A stretch of 64,000 nt of DNA, taken from NCBI RefSeq assembly GCF_010093535.1, contig NW_022985184.1, positions 240,456 through 304,455 of the forward strand, given 5' to 3'. Positions within the stretch are counted from its first letter, which is position 1. Every line of letters starts with the position of its first letter. The notes under the pieces are model-generated. The model did no database searches. It was given only the letters and a program-made list of their open reading frames with translations, and had not been told where the DNA came from. This DNA comes from Lindgomyces ingoldianus. Taxonomy: Eukaryota > Ascomycota > Dothideomycetes > Pleosporales > Lindgomycetaceae. The position numbers and the translations under genes are program-made. Positions 33,793-45,461 of this stretch are shown piece by piece.

Positions 33793-35808
33793 TCACACCT
33801 CCCCTTCCTTCACCGCTGCTTTCCCAGACTTCACAATCCCCGCCACCAAATCTAACACCCTAACCTTCACCTCCCAAACCCTCTTCCACATCTCAACCTG
33901 CTTCTTCACCGTAGGACCTACATACACCAACTCCGGATGCCACATAGCTAGCGGCCAAAGATCTTCAAGAAACTGTGCCTGGGCCGACAGTAACGGGAAT
34001 AAATCCCCAAATACGAGACAGCCTAGAATCCGGAATTGGCCGGGGTAATGGGGGGATTCCTCGGCGTGCGGGTCGGGTGGGGTATCTGCGGAGGGAGGGG
34101 TAAAGGAAGCGTCGATGGCGAGAACAAACCCGCCTGTATCTCCGGGGCACAAGAGAGACGAGAGCGGGTAGGGTTGCGTGTAGGAAGTGTAGCTAGGGGT
34201 GTCAACGGCGAGGAAGACAGAGGAAGCCCACCATTGGGCCTCGGGCTGGTCGCTTGGTCCCTGTTCCTTTCTTTTGACGCCATTGAAGTGTCTGCGGGGC
34301 GGGTGTTATATCAGTATACTATACTTCTGAAACCAAAGTGTAAGGGAAAGGGGTAAGAATTACTCACGTTTTCGCAGCATCAACATCACCCTCTGCAATC
34401 CCGAGATCCCGTCCATCGTACCAATGCAACCTCGCGTTCGCCTTCACATTTTCAAACCCCTCAATCTCCTCCCCCCAATCCCTCAAATCCTTCTCCAGCA
34501 ATTTCACAAAATCCTCCCACTCCTTCTCCTCCTGCCCATACGTCAGCCGATATACAACAAACCCCCACCTATCACCGTTCTTTCTCCCCCCTCCTGCCCC
34601 TCCACTTGCATCCCTAACATCCATAATCCACCGCGCCGGCCCCAACCTCTTTCCCTCACCTCTCAACTCCCTTCTTACTTCATCCTGCGCAACTTTTTGA
34701 ACCTGACACGTATCTAATAGACTTTCTGGACCAGGCGACGCCGGCGAAAGCCCAAATCTTGATTCAAGCCCCACGAGCATAGCTCGCACTGCTCTCTCTC
34801 GCGAGCGTAGTCGCAGCGTTTGGCTGTACCTTTGTCTCCTCTGTGCAAACGGCGGTTTGGGGATTGAGCAAGGAGGGGATGAGAGGGGAAGGGAAATAAA
34901 TATAGTATAGTCAGCGTGTGCAGCGATTTCCGTGAGGTCCTGGATGCGGTTTAGGACTGTCATCTGGGTATCCGTGCAGCCGTATACCGAGGGAGCGGCA
35001 GCTGGGAGCGTACGTAGGATTTCGTAGTCGCGGCTTCGGAGTGTGTTGACATGAGAGATGATCCATGCGTGGGCTCGTGTCGTCATTTCTGTGAAAAGCG
35101 CGGTGATATATTCCTCCCACAGCTTTGCCGTGCTCACCTCTTGCATCCCTTTCCTTTCCTCCAGTCTGTTAAAACAGCCATCGAAATCCCGCAAATGCCC
35201 CTGAATCAACCTCACAGTCTCCACTAACCCATTCTTCACTCTCTCCACTTGCAAATACCCAAACACCTCAACTACACTCGCTAACTGCCGACACGCAAAC
35301 CCGTGCATTTCTACATCTCCAAGCCTCTTCCTCCGCCACATCTCCCTGCTAACTGGCATAATACCCTCCCAAACCCGACTCTTCACTGCATGAACATTTT
35401 TTTCAACAATGATAAGCCGTGAGGGGTCAACATTGGACCCGATCCGAATCATCACGTGACCAATCGGGGATGTAGCAAATCGGTCGTGCGGGCCTGGAGA
35501 TGTCCATGTTGAGTAGGGCGTTGTGAGGTATTTGTTGATGGCTTCGGGCGGGAAGAGAGGGAGAGAGGTAGGGGTGCCTGTGGGGAGTCGGCCGTGGATT
35601 AAGAATTCGATAAAGCGGCCGATTGCCTGAGGGGGGATGATGCGGTCGACTGTGGTGCGAGGGAATGTTAGGTTAGTTGGAGGGGGAATGGGGGAGGGAA
35701 GGTACCGATCGGAAATGTGTTGTCAATGTGCATCCTCCCGATAAATTCACGGGCATCTCGGGGGTGGTTTTCGCCCCAGTTTGGGTCGATTTGGCTGCGG
35801 AACGACAT
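33793..35808 (-). CDS. Conserved-looking protein of unknown function
   Basis: Exons 35,808-35,706, 35,649-34,368 and 34,291-33,793 give 627 residues. The introns (56 and 76 nt) have GTACCT and GTGAGT donors and keep the frame. The start is MSFRSQIDPNWGENHPRD, followed by REFIGRMHIDNTFPIVDRIIPP. The middle is Arg/Lys-rich with likely helices (RLIQGHLRDFDGCFNRLEE; AKLWEEYITALFTEMTTRAHAW). The C-terminus contains CPGDTGGFVLAIDASF and LVYVGPTVKKQVEMWKRVWEVKVRV. There is no signal peptide, membrane segment or catalytic motif that I know. Good splice junctions and an uninterrupted 1.3-kb exon say it is a real gene. The 3' end faces the oxygenase gene. Confidence 0.75.
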
Positions 35809-38236
35809 ACTTTGTTACAACACCAAGCTGTTGCAACAGATACGCGTTTACACTGGAGATACAGGGCTCAGCTTCTTTTGTGAACGAGGTTACGAATGAT
35901 GGAAGGTCGTTAGGGTTTGCAATGCCAAGCCTTTACCAGAATCCTTCGAACCGAGCAGGGAAAGTCGGCAGGAATGGGCTTTGGGCTTGGCCATCCTGGG
36001 GAATCTGACGAGATACAGAATACCGGCAGAGTAGGACTGCTGCCTTGAATGCGGAAAGGAGTGTTTCTGTCCATGGATGATGTAGCCAATGACATTGCCG
36101 TGGAAGAAAGACGATAACGAAGACTCTATATCATGGCCTATTAGCAGTCGCTCCGCAATTTAGGTGGCGCAATGCGAAGCGCCACCTATTATTATAGAGT
36201 GTCAGAAACTCTCGGCTGTATGAAAGCCAAGTGAGGCCATGTTTAAGACTGATCTCGTGAAATTACGAGCTAACGGATTTCAGCTCTAGCGCGTTTTCTG
36301 GTAGCTGCATGGTTGCATCACGAACCGGACGTGGAGAAAACATTAACCCGAAGAATATCACGGTATCCTCTTTTGTGACTGCTTTCAAGCCAGTATGACA
36401 GCACGATACCCATTGAGCTTCTTTGGTGCTCGTCTGTGCTCTCTTACATATGCTCGTGAGCCTGCCTTATCTAACACTCTCAGTGCCCAGCATCAGGCTT
36501 CAGGTTCTAGAAGGCAGGTGCTCGAATTTTCATTCCTCATCTCATGTTACACGACGTTAGCTCTCTGTGCTTGGACTTCTTACGGTCCCGAACGTTTATG
36601 CTGGACGCTCTGGATGACGAAGTATCCGCAATCAAGCTGTGTGAATGGTGACTACTGTGTTTGTTCATGAGATAGTATGCTTCTATGCGTGAGACCAGTG
36701 GTAGGAGACAAAGAAGCTCAGAGAAGAGACCGATGCGCAGGGGGAGAGTGCATTCAATGGGGATTCATCTAGAGAACTAAACGAGAAACGGGAGGCCGAA
36801 GGCATGTGTTTCTGTAACGAGAGGGAAGAAGTTATGATAGACCTGGCAGGAGAGGATGTCGTCTGAGTACAACCTGAATAGATTATTTCAAGAGGAAGAT
36901 GAAGAAAATGTATAAGAAACGAACAAAGATATTTGGTGACGCGATTAGAACCGAACGAGTTCGAAAGGGAGACATCATCAACAACACATTCTTCACGCCA
37001 TTGCTCAAGTTTCGAATCTCTATACTCTAACAATTGCAGGCGGAAACCTTTCCAGAAACTTCAACGCGAAGAAAGCAAGACGCCCCTTTGTCGGGATTCT
37101 CAGCCATCGAATAAATGGATAACCGAACAAGCTTCTTTCGCACTCTCATACGGATTCTCAATCCCGACGCCCTCCACCCCAGCTACTCTCCTATTTCTCG
37201 CGAAACCCGACGTGCTCCCACTTACCACTATTACAACAGTAGCGGGCAAATCAAAAGCCGATGTTTGGCAAAGGTACGTGAGTGCGCTCAAGCGGGATGG
37301 TTCAGTTTGCGTAGCACAGAAACCGCCGCTCTCAGTCCTGGATTTACATGTCCTAGATCATGTGTTCTGTGCGATTGCAATTTACGTGCTATGGATTAAC
37401 TAACCTAATGACGTGGGTACCCCGATTCTCTGTGAAGGAGAGCAAGTGAGGGATTTTCAGGTGATGTTTGGATGGGACGACAGAATTGGAAGTCTATCTT
37501 ATTAACATCCCTCCCTGCGTGGCGGGACACCCTCCGTGGTGAGACAAATGAGGGGTAATTTACCTTCAAACAACTCGATTTCGGTCTACAGGTGAGTATA
37601 TACAACAAATATTTCGGCCGTATACTATAGTTATTCTTCAGTGTCCAAAACCCCGCTTACCTAGAAATTAGATTTGTAGGGTTGTCTTTACGCTTAGCTG
37701 GTAAAAACCCTCCTTTTTATGTATGATTATGTTCCTTTGCTGCAGCAACACTATTCTAAACTCTTACCACTTATAATACTTGTAGAGAGGTTTTATGTTC
37801 ACCTAAGAGACTTACAATAGCCTAGCAATTTACTACTATCCTATTGGTAGTTACTTCAAACTAGAGCGATTGCCAATCCTGGCTAGTGCAAAACAGCTCA
37901 CAATGTAATTTAATCCAGTTACTTACAGCTGCCGCTAAGGGGGTTTGTGTCTTGGCAAGCGGGCTCAACCTTGGCTACTCTATGCCTACCCGTCAACCAA
38001 GTCACCTCTTACAGATTCGCCACGTCACAACCATGTAGCTGGAGCGGGTCGGCCGCCCTCCCTACTTGTGGTGGCGATATTTAGCACTAAACTACTTTTA
38101 TTACCATTTGATATCCCTAAAGCATCCTTTCGCTGCTAGACCTGTTCAGCCAGAACCTGCAATCAGCCTCACGATCCCATCGCCCACCCACAGTGCAGTG
38201 CCATGGTTCTCGAAACCCGGAGGCTATCGTTTTGCC
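35809..38236. other. Gene-poor stretch with relics
   Basis: Open frames (36,395-36,670 +, 36,933-37,403 +, 37,945-38,139 +) lack motifs and overlap equally open frames on the other strand. The part at 37,620-37,920 is AT-rich and looks like old mutated repeat sequence. A perfect hairpin is listed separately. Confidence 0.4.
36161..36188. repeat. Perfect 10-bp stem hairpin
   Basis: TAGGTGGCGC and GCGCCACCTA flank an 8-nt loop (AATGCGAA). It is too isolated to call a terminator. It could be the footprint or core of a small foldback element. Confidence 0.6.
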
Positions 38237-39660
38237 TTACAATTTCCATGTACAAGTTCCAATGATACCAAGAAGGATCGTGGCTCCAGTCATCTGCCAA
38301 CTTGCTACCCAAATGTCCCCTAGATTTCCTTTAGGATTCCCCATAGTATCCCGAACAACAAGCTGGGAGGAAAGAATCCAACGGCGAGAACCCGCCAAAT
38401 CTTGACCTAATCCCAGTCTTCCTCGCAGCAGATACCCCACGCTTCCGTTAGTTCGGAATACTGAGAGTGAAGTTCTCCACAGGTCCTTTTGGATGTTATC
38501 GTATAGCCAATGTGGCGCCTGACGCTATTCCATCAGGATTAGTGAAGAAGCCCATCATCTGCCAGCCTCCAATGGGTGGGGACAGTTTGGATGGTATTGG
38601 GTGGCACTCGTATTCCGTTCCTTTCAGGGGAACAAGGTCAGCCGCCGGAGGTATACGCTCGCAAGGCTTTCCAGGTTCGCAAATATTATCGTGACACCGC
38701 ACATCAATATATCGAGGCCGCACGTAGGCGAACTGATTATTGAGGCATTAAAATAGTTCTGCTACCATCTTTCTTAATACAGGAACTGTAGCATACCTTC
38801 ATATGGCGAATACTATGAACCGCTATAAACTTTCTGTGCTAGGTCCAAAGGCGGCCCAGGTACGGGGTCAGAGGAAACTCCAGAGAAAGTCTCGCTCGGG
38901 ACGGTTGGTTCATGCCGAACAATTCGCTTAGGTAGTAGCACGACAAAACTTCGGAATTCTTTGCACAGTTTCTTGAACACATACCTCTCCTCGATAAAGT
39001 TTCGCCCTTGAGCCACTAGTCGAGCAAACTGTTCACCATTGCTTCCTCTGGCTCTTCGTCATCAGAGCTCATATCCATATACTCTTTACTTGGGAAGTTT
39101 TCCGCTCAAATACGGCTAGAAACAAGGCCTTTCTCTTGAACAGAGGATTTGTTGACATTATTCACCTGTCGCGCCTGTGTTGGCTCTTCTTTCGTAGCAT
39201 CAAGGATTCCGCCCTATATCCTTACAAGCACCAGCCCGAGTATTCCAGCAGCCACCAAACCGGCTTTCAACGAGACAAGATTTGCCAATTCGAGATCAAC
39301 AGAATGCCGAACTTCCTCCTTTAGGTCTTGCGAGAACGCCTTGAACAATCTTTTAAAGTTCCGGTGGGGTCGCTCAGGGCTGATACGCTTATCTTCCATC
39401 GCTACTCTATATAGCGTTTTGAGTTCTCGGTCCTCCAGAAAGATGCTGACTAATTAATCAGTCGCCCTCTTCATCTCAGCGTGCGTGAGTAGGCTGTTTC
39501 TAGTAATTGCAATCGAGAGCGTGGTCTGCAGGGAGAAAAGTACGGATACTGGAGCAGATATGTCGTCTGAAATTTCGGAGGTAGATATGACCTGGATGTC
39601 ATTCGCTCTCCGCCCGAGCAGAAGCGTCATCACTTCTTTTCCGCTACTCCAATTCTCCCG
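38237..39660 (-). pseudogene. Remnant C-terminus of a large fungal ankyrin/STAND-associated protein
   Basis: Read on the minus strand with several stops and frame changes, the order is: SSGKEVMTLLLGRRAND (a repeat motif common beside ankyrin/NACHT modules in fungi); SIAITRNSLLTHAEMKRATD-stop-LVSIFLEDRELKTLYR; SPERPHRNFKRLFKAFSQDLKEEV; FIEERYVFKKLCKEF; IDVRCHDNICEPGKPCE then YECHPIPSKLSPPIGGWQMM; EAWGICCEEDWD; and a membrane-like end PPSLLFGILWGILK...ASWQMTGATILLGIIGT. From memory these blocks occur in this order in large Leotiomycete proteins of unknown function. Stops and shifts occur between nearly every block, so it is dead. The upstream (N-terminal) part is not visible before about 39,660. 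Confidence 0.6.
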
Positions 39661-40184
39661 ATGAGAACAGAGGGTAGCTACTTATATGTAGAAAGAAAGT
39701 GCATTATTCGAACCCCGAACTGAGAAGCTGAGTTAGTAGTCGTTTGGGCGTAGCAGGTCAAAGGGAAAAGCCATGGACCAGCCTTGGCACATGGCGCAGG
39801 AAAGGCAGAGTCAACCGAGCATATCACTACTTCAAACATGGAGCAGATCCATTATATGTCCAAACTGGGCTAGTCCATATAGTAAATCATAGAGACAGAA
39901 CAGGGTATCAAGGCTAACATTACAGTTTCTATACATGTGAGAATGGAATTGCTGCTGGAGCATCTCCGGTCTCGATCACGAGAGTAAATTACAGGGGCAG
40001 GTATCGATGGAAGACTATGCTAGACGCTGGGTAATCGGTAAAGGGGTTTGGACAACGCTCTTGAATGGAATGATTGAAATGAAATGCAAGTAACGAAACT
40101 GCCCAGACAATAGATATGCTAATGAGACAAAATTACGCATACTCCGGTGCATTTGAATGACTGTTGTACAGGAGTCCTGTAGCT
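39661..40184. other. Intergenic, nothing assigned
   Basis: 524 bp between the DUF4112 stop and the remnant. No ORF, repeat or RNA gene seen. Confidence 0.5.
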
Positions 40185-41140
40185 CTATCTCCGACCATTC
40201 CTAGTTCCGTGACGGTTTGGATTCTGATTCCTAGTTGACCTGTGGGTATCATGTCTCGGGAGCCCCATCTCCTCGTCTGGAACGCGATCCCTTCGACTTG
40301 AATATGCGGGGGCCGGTCGACGAACGTCATCGTGGTGGCTATCGTAGGAGGGCGGCCTTGAGTCCATGTCATCGTCAAAGTCCTCATACACGGTGGCAGG
40401 AGCAGATCTCCTTTTCAGCTTCTTCTCCCGTATCTTTCTATCCTCGTCGTCGATGAGTTGCTGTGGTTTGTAGACGGCGTCAAGCCGTTTCTCTAGTAAT
40501 CGGACATTTCGAGAGTTGCACTTCATTGCCGCGTCGGCGAGATCGCCGACAAATGGAATCAACCCAACAAGGAAGTCGAGGATCAAGTTCAGATACATTC
40601 GGCTTTTAATGCCGTCGAGGCCGCACTGGACTTTGTCCATTTTTTCGATGAGGCGCCAAGCGAAGAACCCATCGAGGACGTCGCCCACAGCAGGAACGAG
40701 GCCAATCACTGCAGACCAGCCAAATCGAATGCCACAGAAGTTGAAGAGGCACACATCGAGCATGTATGCCCTTCGGCGGGCGTTGGCGAGGATATCGGCG
40801 TCTTCGGCAGGGATGTAGGCGGGAATTTGCTTCTTGACTTTCTTCTTTTTGCCCTTTGGAGTTTCGATTGTCTCGTAGAATGGGTCCTAGTAGGTGGTGT
40901 GAGAAGAGTTCAATACAAATATTGAAAATGTGGATTTTTTATATATTTATTTTTATTTTTATGTGGCAAAGTACCAGTTGAGCGATTTGTTGACAGTGGG
41001 GGGATGGTGGAGCTTAGAGACAGAAATTGAGGGAACTGGGCATGAAGACTTACATAATCCGTAACGTTCTTCGACTTGTACTTGTCCATCTCCTTGTTCA
41101 GCAGCTTCTTCGCTGCATACTTGGCTACCGCTTGCGTCAT
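40185..41140 (-). CDS. DUF4112 membrane protein
   Basis: Exons 41,140-41,054 and 40,886-40,185 (167-nt intron, GTAAGT..CTAG) give 262 residues. After MTQAVAKYAAKKLLNKEMD and DPFYETIETPKGKKKKVKKQ comes the DUF4112 core, RRAYMLDVCLFNFCGIRFGWSA then GLVPAVGDVLDGFFAW and LVGLIPFVGDLADA. These two hydrophobic G.(I/V)P.VGD hairpins are the family hallmark. The last about 100 residues are hydrophilic and Arg/Asp-rich with PPSYDSH. Fungal members are often labelled 'PH domain protein', but I see no PH fold here. Function unknown. Divergent from DCP2. Confidence 0.85.
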
Positions 41141-41864
41141 ACTGTCGGGGGATGTGGTCGATGGGAAGAAAAGAGTAAATTGATTAGTTAGGCGAGGAGA
41201 GTTGATTTAGATGCAACTGAATGCTCCGAGAGGCTTCTTTATATATTTGTTCTTGAGACAATGCTCTGTTTACGACTTTGGGGTGCGGCTCTGGGAAGGG
41301 CTAAAAAGCAAGCTGGTTGGCCAACGAAGCTTCGTTCCAGAAAGTCTGAAACGGGCGGCTCGCCGCTATGAATAGAGGACGAGTGCGATTGCTGCAAACG
41401 AAAAGCAACAAGTGTAAAGATGATGAAAGAGAGGCGAGAAGCGAACAGGCGAGGGGTGAGCTTTTATTGAAGTGTGGAGAAGCTAGCGATGCAGTCTTGT
41501 CATGCCCTGATTTGAGCGTCGCATCACTCTGTGGATGAGACGTCATGCTCAGACCCAGACGGATTTTAGCGATGCGCACAGCCACGGCGGAAGTGCCACA
41601 GACGCCACAGTTGCGGCACAAGCGTCGCTCCTGCCGGTCCAACCACGACGCTTTCCACCTCTCACCCTCCCACTTGCAGCCTTCACCCACACCACAACAC
41701 CCCCTCACGTGCTGTATTCTTTCACTGATAGCTTGCGCGGCTGTGTACCCAACTCCCTGATCGCCGAGATCCAGAACGTTCGCTCCCCGCGCGCAGTGTC
41801 GCGCCAGCTGTCACTCTCTCCACGCGCACCTGAGGCGGCATGCTGCTGCAAGACACCGGCCAAC
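41141..41864. promoter_or_regulatory. Divergent promoter/5'-UTR region, DUF4112 and DCP2
   Basis: 724 bp lie between the two start codons. The half next to DCP2 (41,535-41,864) is open in its frame but reads as low-complexity sequence without family similarity, so it is taken as 5' UTR. Confidence 0.5.
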
Positions 41865-44800
41865 ATGACCTCCTTAGACACCAAGATGCGGCTAGTTGAC
41901 TGGCTGGACGACCTCTGCGTGCGCTTCATTATCAACCTGCCGCACGAAGAACTGCAGTCGGTGGAGCGCATCTGCTTCCAGATTGAGGAGGCACAATGGT
42001 TCTACGAGGACTTCATCCGCCCGCTGGACCCCAGTCTGCCATCGATGAACCTGCGCAAATTCGCCATGCTCATGTTCCAGCACTGTCCGCTGTCGTCGGC
42101 CTACTCGGAGCTGCACCACTCCCAGGCCTACGAGGATTTCCTCGCGTACAAGACCCGCGTGCCGGTCCGCGGCGCCATCATGCTGAACCAGGATATGACA
42201 CAGGCGGTGCTGGTCAAGGGGTGGAAGAAGGGCGCCAAGTGGAGCTTCCCGCGGGGGAAGATAAACAAGGGCGAGGCGGACTTGGACTGCGCGGTGAGGG
42301 AGGTCTATGAGGAGACCGGCTTTGATCTGAAGCAACACGAGGGCCTGGTGGGCACCGAAGCGGATACGAAGAGCATCACCGTGGCCATGCGGGAACAGCA
42401 CATGAAGTTGTACGTGTTCCGCGGCGTACCCATGGATGCGCACTTTGAGCCGCGCACGAGGAAGGAGATTTCGGTAGGTTGAGAATGGTAGAGGCTGCGG
42501 TGCACGAGGCTGACAGGTTGTGTGCAGAAAATCGCATGGTACAAGCTCGGCGATTTACCCACCCTCAAGCGCAAGAACCAGGCACAGCAGGGAAACGGTG
42601 CCGATCTGCTCAAGGACAACATGTTTTATATGGTGGCGCCCTTTTTGGGCCCGCTGAAGGGCTGGATCAAGCTGCAACACAAGCTTGATAAGCAGAGGGC
42701 GAAGGCCGGCGCGACTCTGGCCCCTCCAGTTCCTGCCGGCGAGACGGACTTGGAGGAGGCCGAAGTCAATGACAATGCCCAGGGCGAGACGACCGCAGAT
42801 GAAGCAACTATTGCACAACCAGAGACCGCTGACACGACCTTCGCTGACCTTGTGGCCCAGCTTGGCAGAGGCCACCGCTCAAGTGATGCCCTGCCCGAGG
42901 TCTCTGCCCAGCCGCAACCGCCGCAGATACTGGATCCTGCTGCAGAGCTCAAGCGACTGCTGAGCGTAGGAGCTGCTGCACTGCCTCTCCAAACACCGCC
43001 TGTGGAAGCACCCGCGCCAGTTCAGGATCAGCAATCCCACCCCCTCCTCGCCATGATTCAGCGCAGCAAACCTACTGGGCTCCCCCCTCCAAGAACTCCG
43101 CTCGACCAGATCATGTCCCCCCCGCCAGTACCCCACAGTCCGCACGGCCAACACCATCCCCGCCCCACCCCCCCTCACCCCGACCATATGCCTCCTCCGC
43201 CAGCATTCCAATTCCCACTCCAGCAGAATCTGCCCTACCGAGGACCCCAACCTCCCCATGTGCCTCCCCATATGCCCCCCCAACATCCCAATGCCCCGCC
43301 TATGCAGATACCGCGACAGTTTATGCCTCCCCCGCCTCGCCACCCAAACCCCGTCTTTCAGGCCCACGCGCCGAATATCCAGCAAGCGTTTAGCCAGCAG
43401 GCACCGCGGCCGTACCAACGAACTGGAGATCCTCAATTTGCCCAATCCCCGCAGTTTCCTGGTTTGCATGGCCCTGCTATCCCGCCTGCCTCAAAGTTGC
43501 CTCCACCAAAGCTCACCGCCCATGCGTTGGGATTGCTGAATGCATTCAAAAGCCACGAGAAACCCACGCCGCCAACACCCCAACATCCCTCTCATCCTGC
43601 GCCAAGCTCTCAGGCCACGCCGAGAATGCAACAGCTGCCCGCTCTGCACCCTACCGTTGATCCGTTCTCGTCACCGCGAGCCCCGCCGAGTGCGAATCTG
43701 TATGCACCAAGCCCACCACCCTTCAGGTCTCCGCCGCCTAGCGCCAACTTTCAGCCTGCTCAACCGAAACCCAGGAGTGCTCACCAGGACAACTTGCTCA
43801 ATCTCTTCCGCTCGCCTTCCGTATCTGCCGCTACCCCTCCTCCACCGAAGATTGAGGCTCAGCCCGTGGAACTGTCAGCCCACCCAACTCCCGGTGTTAT
43901 ACGATTACAACCAGCATCACATGACGCCGCACCACCACGACCTGACCTGACCATCAAGCCTAACCTACTTGAGGCATTTGGGCAGCGGCCACGGAAGCCA
44001 AGCTTGACCTCTGCGACGATCAGCGGACCGCTCAACGCCCCCGACTTTGAAACTGTCAAGAAGAGTTCGCTTCTCCATGATATCAATGGCCATGGCCATC
44101 ATGGTCACGGCCATGAACGAGGGATCTCGCCTGGCGGGCGAAAGAGTGTGGAGCAGAAGACGTTCATTCCAATGCAGATTTTGAAGCGAGAGCACCCAAT
44201 ACCAAGCAACAAGCCCAGTCCTACTGAAGTTGCCGAAGACCGTGCCCGGATTAGTCCGAGGACTATATCCAATGAGACCACTCCACAAACAACCGCCTTC
44301 AAGCCGCAGATCCTCCGTCGACCTCAGCAGAACGCGTCTCCAGTTCCAGCATCAGCACTGGGTCCTGCTCCCCTCCTACATGCTGGAATCGGCGTAGGCG
44401 GTAGCTATGTAGCTCCGCCAATTGCTCCAGCAGCCCTGACACGCTTTCCGGCCGCACCTGGAGCGCATGGCGCCTTCGACCGAAGAGAGACATTGCCTTC
44501 AGAACAAAAGAGCGCATTACTCTCTCTCTTCGGAAAACCATCGCAAGTCAAATCGCCCTCCCCCTCCCCCCTTCCAGTTGTTGGTCCAGCCCACGAACCC
44601 CCTCCTGCATCTACTAGCCTACCAACCCTACCATCCAAATCTCCCTTTCCCAGAAGTCCCCAACCGCCAACGCCAAAGACAATGATGTCCGGCGTAATCT
44701 CCCCGGTAAGCCCGCTCCCCGAAAAAGGAAGCCAGCAAAACAGCCCCGCGAACCTTGCCTCCCGATCCCGGATATCGTCGATTGGCGAGACAATGCCCCC

Positions 44801-45050
44801 CACCATCGTCATCCCGCAGAATGGCCCTGGTCCGACGAGTCACCCAAGTACCTCAGTAAGCCAGAAAAATGGGTTTGGTAGTGCCGGCGTGGGTGTCTGT
44901 GTGGAAAGGGAGGAAGGGTATATTAGCGCTGAGTCTGTTGGAGCGGGTCTCGTAGACAAAGGGAAAGGGAAGAAGGATGAGGGCAAGAGCCCAGTGGATA
45001 AGACGTTTTTGCTGGGATTTTTGGAGGATGTGGCTAGGAGAGGACGGTAA
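41865..45050 (+). CDS. DCP2: mRNA-decapping enzyme subunit 2
   Basis: Exons 41,865-42,473 and 42,528-45,050 (54-nt intron) give 1,043 residues. Dcp2 removes the m7G cap in cytoplasmic mRNA decay and localises to P-bodies. The N-terminal regulatory domain starts at LVDWLDDLCVRFIINLPHEE and includes the WFYEDFIRP hinge. The Nudix box GKINKGEADLDCAVREVYEETGF spans about residues 130-152, with the catalytic REVYEE. Box B (LGPLKGWI) follows at about 243. The long Pro/Gln-rich tail is disordered and carries helical leucine-rich motifs of the kind that bind Edc3/Pat1: LGLLNAFKS (about 540), DNLLNLFRS (about 624), NLLEAFGQ (about 682), SALLSLFGK (about 865) and TFLLGFLEDV at the very end. I chose the ATG that precedes the conserved domain by 7 residues; the frame is open upstream. 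Confidence 0.94.
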
Positions 45051-45461
45051 TTTTGGGGGGGTTCCTTGGGTTAGGTTCGGGCCCTTGGGGTGCAGAATTG
45101 TTCCATTATCTTTGGGCGGGGATGAGGCCTTTCGGTGTACTTTTTCAGTGTGGTTAGATGATAGGATTTCTGGTTTCTTGGAGTTTTGTACGATTGTGAT
45201 GATGGAGTGTGTCTGGGTGGACAAGATGGCTCATCCTCAACAAATGGGGAAAGCAGCTCGCAGATCAATTCAAGAGCTGTGTGAGGAAATTTCAACATTC
45301 ATACTCCTACCATACTCCTCCCAACCCCATTCCTCCCACAACACCGTCTCCCACCAGTCTGTCATTCCTATCTACTACAAAACTACTCCCTCAAAATCTT
45401 CGCCCTAGCTTCATCTGGCGGGCTAATATTTTCTCCCTAGTAGTCCACACGAAGTCCCCCC
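45051..45461. other. Convergent intergenic region
   Basis: 411 bp between DCP2 and the broken isochorismatase-family gene. It holds the two 3' ends; nothing else recognised. Confidence 0.5.

Noticed and set aside
36933..37403. 156-codon ORF
   Set aside because: Several overlapping frames are open on both strands and none shows a domain.
40133..40387. 84-codon ORF overlapping the DUF4112 gene end
   Set aside because: Same strand, different frame, lying over the real coding frame.
41535..41864. N-terminal extension of DCP2 to 41,535
   Set aside because: The frame is open but the family starts just before LVDWLDDLC; the extension is low-complexity and unlike Dcp2.
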